Positions 61,489 through 64,000 of a stretch of DNA of 64,000 bases are shown in pieces. The notes under the pieces were generated by a model. It did not search any database and was not told the origin of the DNA. It saw only the letters and a list, made by a program, of their open reading frames with translations. Source of the DNA: Paucisalibacillus algeriensis (lineage in GTDB: Bacteria; Bacillota; Bacilli; Bacillales; Amphibacillaceae). A program made the position numbers and the translations under genes. The stretch lies in the NCBI RefSeq assembly GCF_000577245.1, contig NZ_CBYO010000022.1, forward strand, positions 124,001 through 188,000. Reading direction: 5' to 3'. Numbering within the stretch: position 1 is the first letter of the stretch; each line of letters opens with the position of its first letter.

Positions 61489-63741
61489 ATGGATAAACAA
61501 ATGTGGATTGTAATTGCTGCTGTTGCTATTTTAACAGTAGTTGGATTTTTAGCTTTTCAAAATATGGCAGAAGATCACACCACTGAACCTCCAGCTGGAG
61601 AAAATCAAGCCGAGAATGATCAAGCAGCTGAGAACAACGAGACGGAATCTACTCCAACACCAAAAGAAGATCACACCGCTGTTCAACACTCGGAATATCA
61701 AGGTGAGGTAGCACCTGAATTTTCTTCAGAACAATTACTTAAACCACCAAGTACGAATTGGATTACACACGGTGGTGACATGTACAATCGAAGATACTCC
61801 ACATTAGAAAAAATCACTACTTCCAATGTAGCTGATTTAAAACTTGAGTGGGTGACTAGTTTAGGCTCTGGTTTAGAGTTTAAATACTCTGCAGAAGCAA
61901 CTCCGCTTGTATATGATGGCATTATGTTTAATATTACTGGTGCTGACGTTGTGCAAGCGATGGATGCAACGACTGGAGAAATCATTTGGGAATATGTCCC
62001 CCAATTAGCTGACGGTTTAGACACAGCGTGCTGTGGCTGGATCAGCCGTGGAGTGGGACTAGGAGACGGAAAAGTTTATGTAGGTCTCTTAGATTCCAGA
62101 TTAGTTGCTTTAGACCAAAAAACTGGAAAAGTTGTTTGGGAAACAACTGTTGATGATTGGGAAAAGGGTTATACCATTACCGCTGCTCCTCTTTATCACG
62201 ACGATAAAGTATATATTGGAGTTGCAGGTGGTGAATATGGTATTCGCGGCTATCTGGCAGCCTATGATGCAGATATGGGTAGAGAGATTTGGCGTACGTA
62301 TACGGTTCCAGGCCCTGGCGAAGTAGGGCATGATACATGGCCACAGGATAATGATGCATGGCTTAAAGGCGGAGCCCCAATATGGCAAACACCTGCTATT
62401 GACCCGGATCTCAACACAATTTACTTTTCAACAGGGAATGCCTCACCAGATTTTGATGGTAGTAATCGAGCTGGGGATAATCTATTTACAGCCTCAATTT
62501 TGGCTTTAGATTTGGAATCAGGAGATTACAAATGGCATTTTCAAGAAGTTAAACACGACATATGGGATCTAGATGCACCAAATCCAGTAATCTTATTTGA
62601 TGTAGAAATAGATGGAGAAAATAGAAAAGGTCTTGGACAGGCAGGTAAAACTGGCTGGGTATATCTACTGGATAGAACGAATGGTGAGCCACTCATTGGA
62701 ATAGAGGATAAGCCTGTTCCACAAGATGAAAGACAGAAAACGGCAGCTACCCAGCCATATCCAGTTGGTGATAGCTTTGTTCCTCAATCCATTACAGAAG
62801 AGATGGCGAAAAAAGATCTCGGAGAAGACTTTGAATATGAGATTGCAGATTTGTTTACACCATTTTGGGATGAACCAGTTACAATTACACCTTCCCCGCA
62901 AGGTGGTGCTAACTGGCCACCATCAGCTTACAATCCTGAAACGGAATTATTTTATGTGTTAGGTAACTGGACATATTTCGCCTATGCACATAATGAAGGC
63001 GATGAAGCAAACGAATATAAAGAAGGACAGAATTGGATAGGTAGTGTTATGCAGCCAATTCAAAATGCTCCTAACCGAGGAACTGTCACAGCAATTGATG
63101 TAAAAACAAATAAAATTGTTTGGCAAAAACAATGGGATGACCTGGCGTATAGCGGCGTTTTAACCACTAGTGGAGATCTCGTATTTGTTGGTCATAATGA
63201 TGGAAGAATAATTGCATATGATGCAACAAATGGTGAGCAACTTTGGGAATTTATGACAGATGCTGGCGCGAATGCACCACCAATAACTTATGAAGTTGAT
63301 GGAAAACAATATATTTCCATATTCTCTGGAGGAAACTCCCTTGCCGGCACACAGCACGGTGATAAAATTTACACCTTCTCGTTAGAAGGACAGTATGCTA
63401 CCTTAGAAGATGTACCGGAGGAAGATATTAATTCATCACCGTATTTTAAAGATACAGATAATGAAGAAAGTCAAGGACAGACAGAAGCTCCTGAAGGTGA
63501 CGCAGTTGTTCAAGAAGGGCTAAAAATTTATGAAAATAACTGTTTAGCTTGTCATGGTGCTGAGGGTGTTGGTGGTCATAATGGACCGAAGCTTAGCAAT
63601 CTCGATTGGACAAAGGAAGAATTAATTGAACAAGTTAAGAACGGTAGTGGAAATATGCCACCGTTCGAAGGAAGCTTATCTGAAGAGGAAATAAATGCTG
63701 TAGTTGAATATTTAGAGTCACTAATCAACAAAAATAAGTAA
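61489..63741 (+). CDS. PQQ-dependent dehydrogenase with C-terminal cytochrome c domain (quinohemoprotein)
   Basis: A 750-residue exported or membrane-anchored enzyme. An N-terminal helix (WIVIAAVAILTVVGFLAF) and an acidic linker precede an eight-bladed propeller with W-type repeats (VAGG.., ALDQKTGKVVWE, AYDATNGEQLWEF). A vicinal disulfide pair is seen in TACCGWISRGVGL, a hallmark of PQQ alcohol dehydrogenases. The C-terminus has a heme c site NCLACHGAEGVGGHNGP with a Met ligand in GSGNMPPFEG. Electrons would pass to the respiratory chain. ATG at 61489 with AGGAG is preferred over 61483. No pqq genes are nearby. Confidence 0.9.
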   Translation: MDKQMWIVIAAVAILTVVGFLAFQNMAEDHTTEPPAGENQAENDQAAENNETESTPTPKEDHTAVQHSEYQGEVAPEFSSEQLLKPPSTNWITHGGDMYNRRYSTLEKITTSNVADLKLEWVTSLGSGLEFKYSAEATPLVYDGIMFNITGADVVQAMDATTGEIIWEYVPQLADGLDTACCGWISRGVGLGDGKVYVGLLDSRLVALDQKTGKVVWETTVDDWEKGYTITAAPLYHDDKVYIGVAGGEYGIRGYLAAYDADMGREIWRTYTVPGPGEVGHDTWPQDNDAWLKGGAPIWQTPAIDPDLNTIYFSTGNASPDFDGSNRAGDNLFTASILALDLESGDYKWHFQEVKHDIWDLDAPNPVILFDVEIDGENRKGLGQAGKTGWVYLLDRTNGEPLIGIEDKPVPQDERQKTAATQPYPVGDSFVPQSITEEMAKKDLGEDFEYEIADLFTPFWDEPVTITPSPQGGANWPPSAYNPETELFYVLGNWTYFAYAHNEGDEANEYKEGQNWIGSVMQPIQNAPNRGTVTAIDVKTNKIVWQKQWDDLAYSGVLTTSGDLVFVGHNDGRIIAYDATNGEQLWEFMTDAGANAPPITYEVDGKQYISIFSGGNSLAGTQHGDKIYTFSLEGQYATLEDVPEEDINSSPYFKDTDNEESQGQTEAPEGDAVVQEGLKIYENNCLACHGAEGVGGHNGPKLSNLDWTKEELIEQVKNGSGNMPPFEGSLSEEEINAVVEYLESLINKNK

Positions 63742-63752
63742 GATAAAAGATA

Positions 63753-63787
63753 AAAGAGGTAATTGCTAGTAATGCAATTACCTCTTT
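63753..63787. terminator. Bidirectional terminator
   Basis: AAAGAGGTAATTGC pairs perfectly with GCAATTACCTCTTT around a seven-base loop, between the two convergent PQQ-enzyme genes. Confidence 0.9.
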
Positions 63788-63791
63788 CCAA

Positions 63792-64000
63792 TTAATTAGC
63801 AGATGTTTTCTCTACTAATGGGATATGAATCAAACGATCATCTTTATCCGTTGGTTCACCACGGCTGTCATGGTTACTCGTCACAACATATAAGGCATCT
63901 TCTTCTATGAATACATCACGTAGTCTTCCGGCTTCATCATAGAAATCTGCCGTTGTGTCTGTGGCTATATCATATGTGAAAATCTTCTTACCAGCTAAGG
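63792..64000 (-). CDS. PQQ-dependent sugar dehydrogenase, C-terminal end (5' part beyond window)
   Basis: The last 68 residues before a TAA at 63792: GKKIFTYDIATDTTADFYDEAGRLRDVFIEEDALYVVTSNHDSRGEPTDKDDRLIHIPLVEK. GRLRDV....LYVVTSN.DSRG.P...DDRLI is the last blade of soluble-type glucose/sugar dehydrogenases (six-bladed propeller, PQQ). It is convergent to the PQQ quinohemoprotein. Only this tail is visible. Confidence 0.8.
   Translation of the reverse strand, partial: LAGKKIFTYDIATDTTADFYDEAGRLRDVFIEEDALYVVTSNHDSRGEPTDKDDRLIHIPLVEKTSAN

Overview
The window is a low-GC stretch of chromosome from a spore-forming, aerobic member of the Bacillaceae. The spx-mecA-coiA-pepF-spxH-yjbI-yjbK-yjbM-nadK-rluD-prpE block follows the Bacillus subtilis yjb order, and a CotZ/CotO spore-coat cluster and the yjcH-yjcG-yjcF trio are also present. 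The mevalonate-pathway gene mvaS and the style of intergenic repeats suggest Oceanobacillus or a close relative (Virgibacillus, Gracilibacillus or Ornithinibacillus type). That genus-level guess is inference.

The left third (1-31 kb) is an accessory region. It opens with a cut-off ECF sigma factor and a TetR-controlled pair of SMR efflux subunits with two palindromic operator candidates. Next come two CBO0543-type membrane proteins, an OsmC peroxidase, a YcgL-type nucleotidyltransferase, a SLAP-domain protein, the RNA polymerase recycling motor HelD, an AraC/GyrI regulator, a YpeP-type RNase H fold protein and mvaS. After these lie GNAT, kinase and phosphatase genes with decayed genes between them. 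A four-gene operon (two ABC-2 permeases, an ATPase and a lipoprotein) and a multicopper oxidase follow. Then come an SDR, an orphan pair of oligopeptide-type permeases, and scattered enzymes. Several relics cluster here: two Crp/Fnr regulators, a VOC protein, two DUF2249 fragments and a radical SAM fragment. Together they suggest that an anaerobic or nitrogen-oxide respiration module has been lost.

Positions 31.2-35.35 kb form a decayed integrative element. It is bounded by a perfect 47-bp direct repeat of the 3' part of a tRNA-Val(GAC) gene, and the intact tRNA lies at the right end. Inside are the C-terminal piece of a tyrosine integrase, relics of a replication-relaxation protein and of a small type IV secretion-like membrane protein, a broken zinc-ribbon protein, a DUF3231 protein and a WYL protein.

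The right part (35.7-60.5 kb) is mostly conserved core. It holds a heterodimeric ABC exporter whose two ATP sites are degenerate in complementary ways, then yjcH-yjcG-yjcF. A spore-coat cluster follows, whose divergent promoter region carries a 44-bp perfect palindrome and a good SigK promoter. After it come MgtE, a RodA/FtsW protein and the long yjb block that controls and carries out competence, disulfide stress response, (p)ppGpp synthesis and NADP synthesis. The last 4 kb turns respiratory: a 52-bp tandem repeat array runs into a broken cytochrome oxidase subunit II gene, next to an intact PQQ- and heme c-containing dehydrogenase and a partial PQQ-type sugar dehydrogenase.

A dispersed element beginning GGTGCCTGTCA occurs four times. 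In three cases it starts 2 to 9 nt after the stop codon of an intact gene, in the same orientation as that gene, and it carries or precedes the terminator hairpin.
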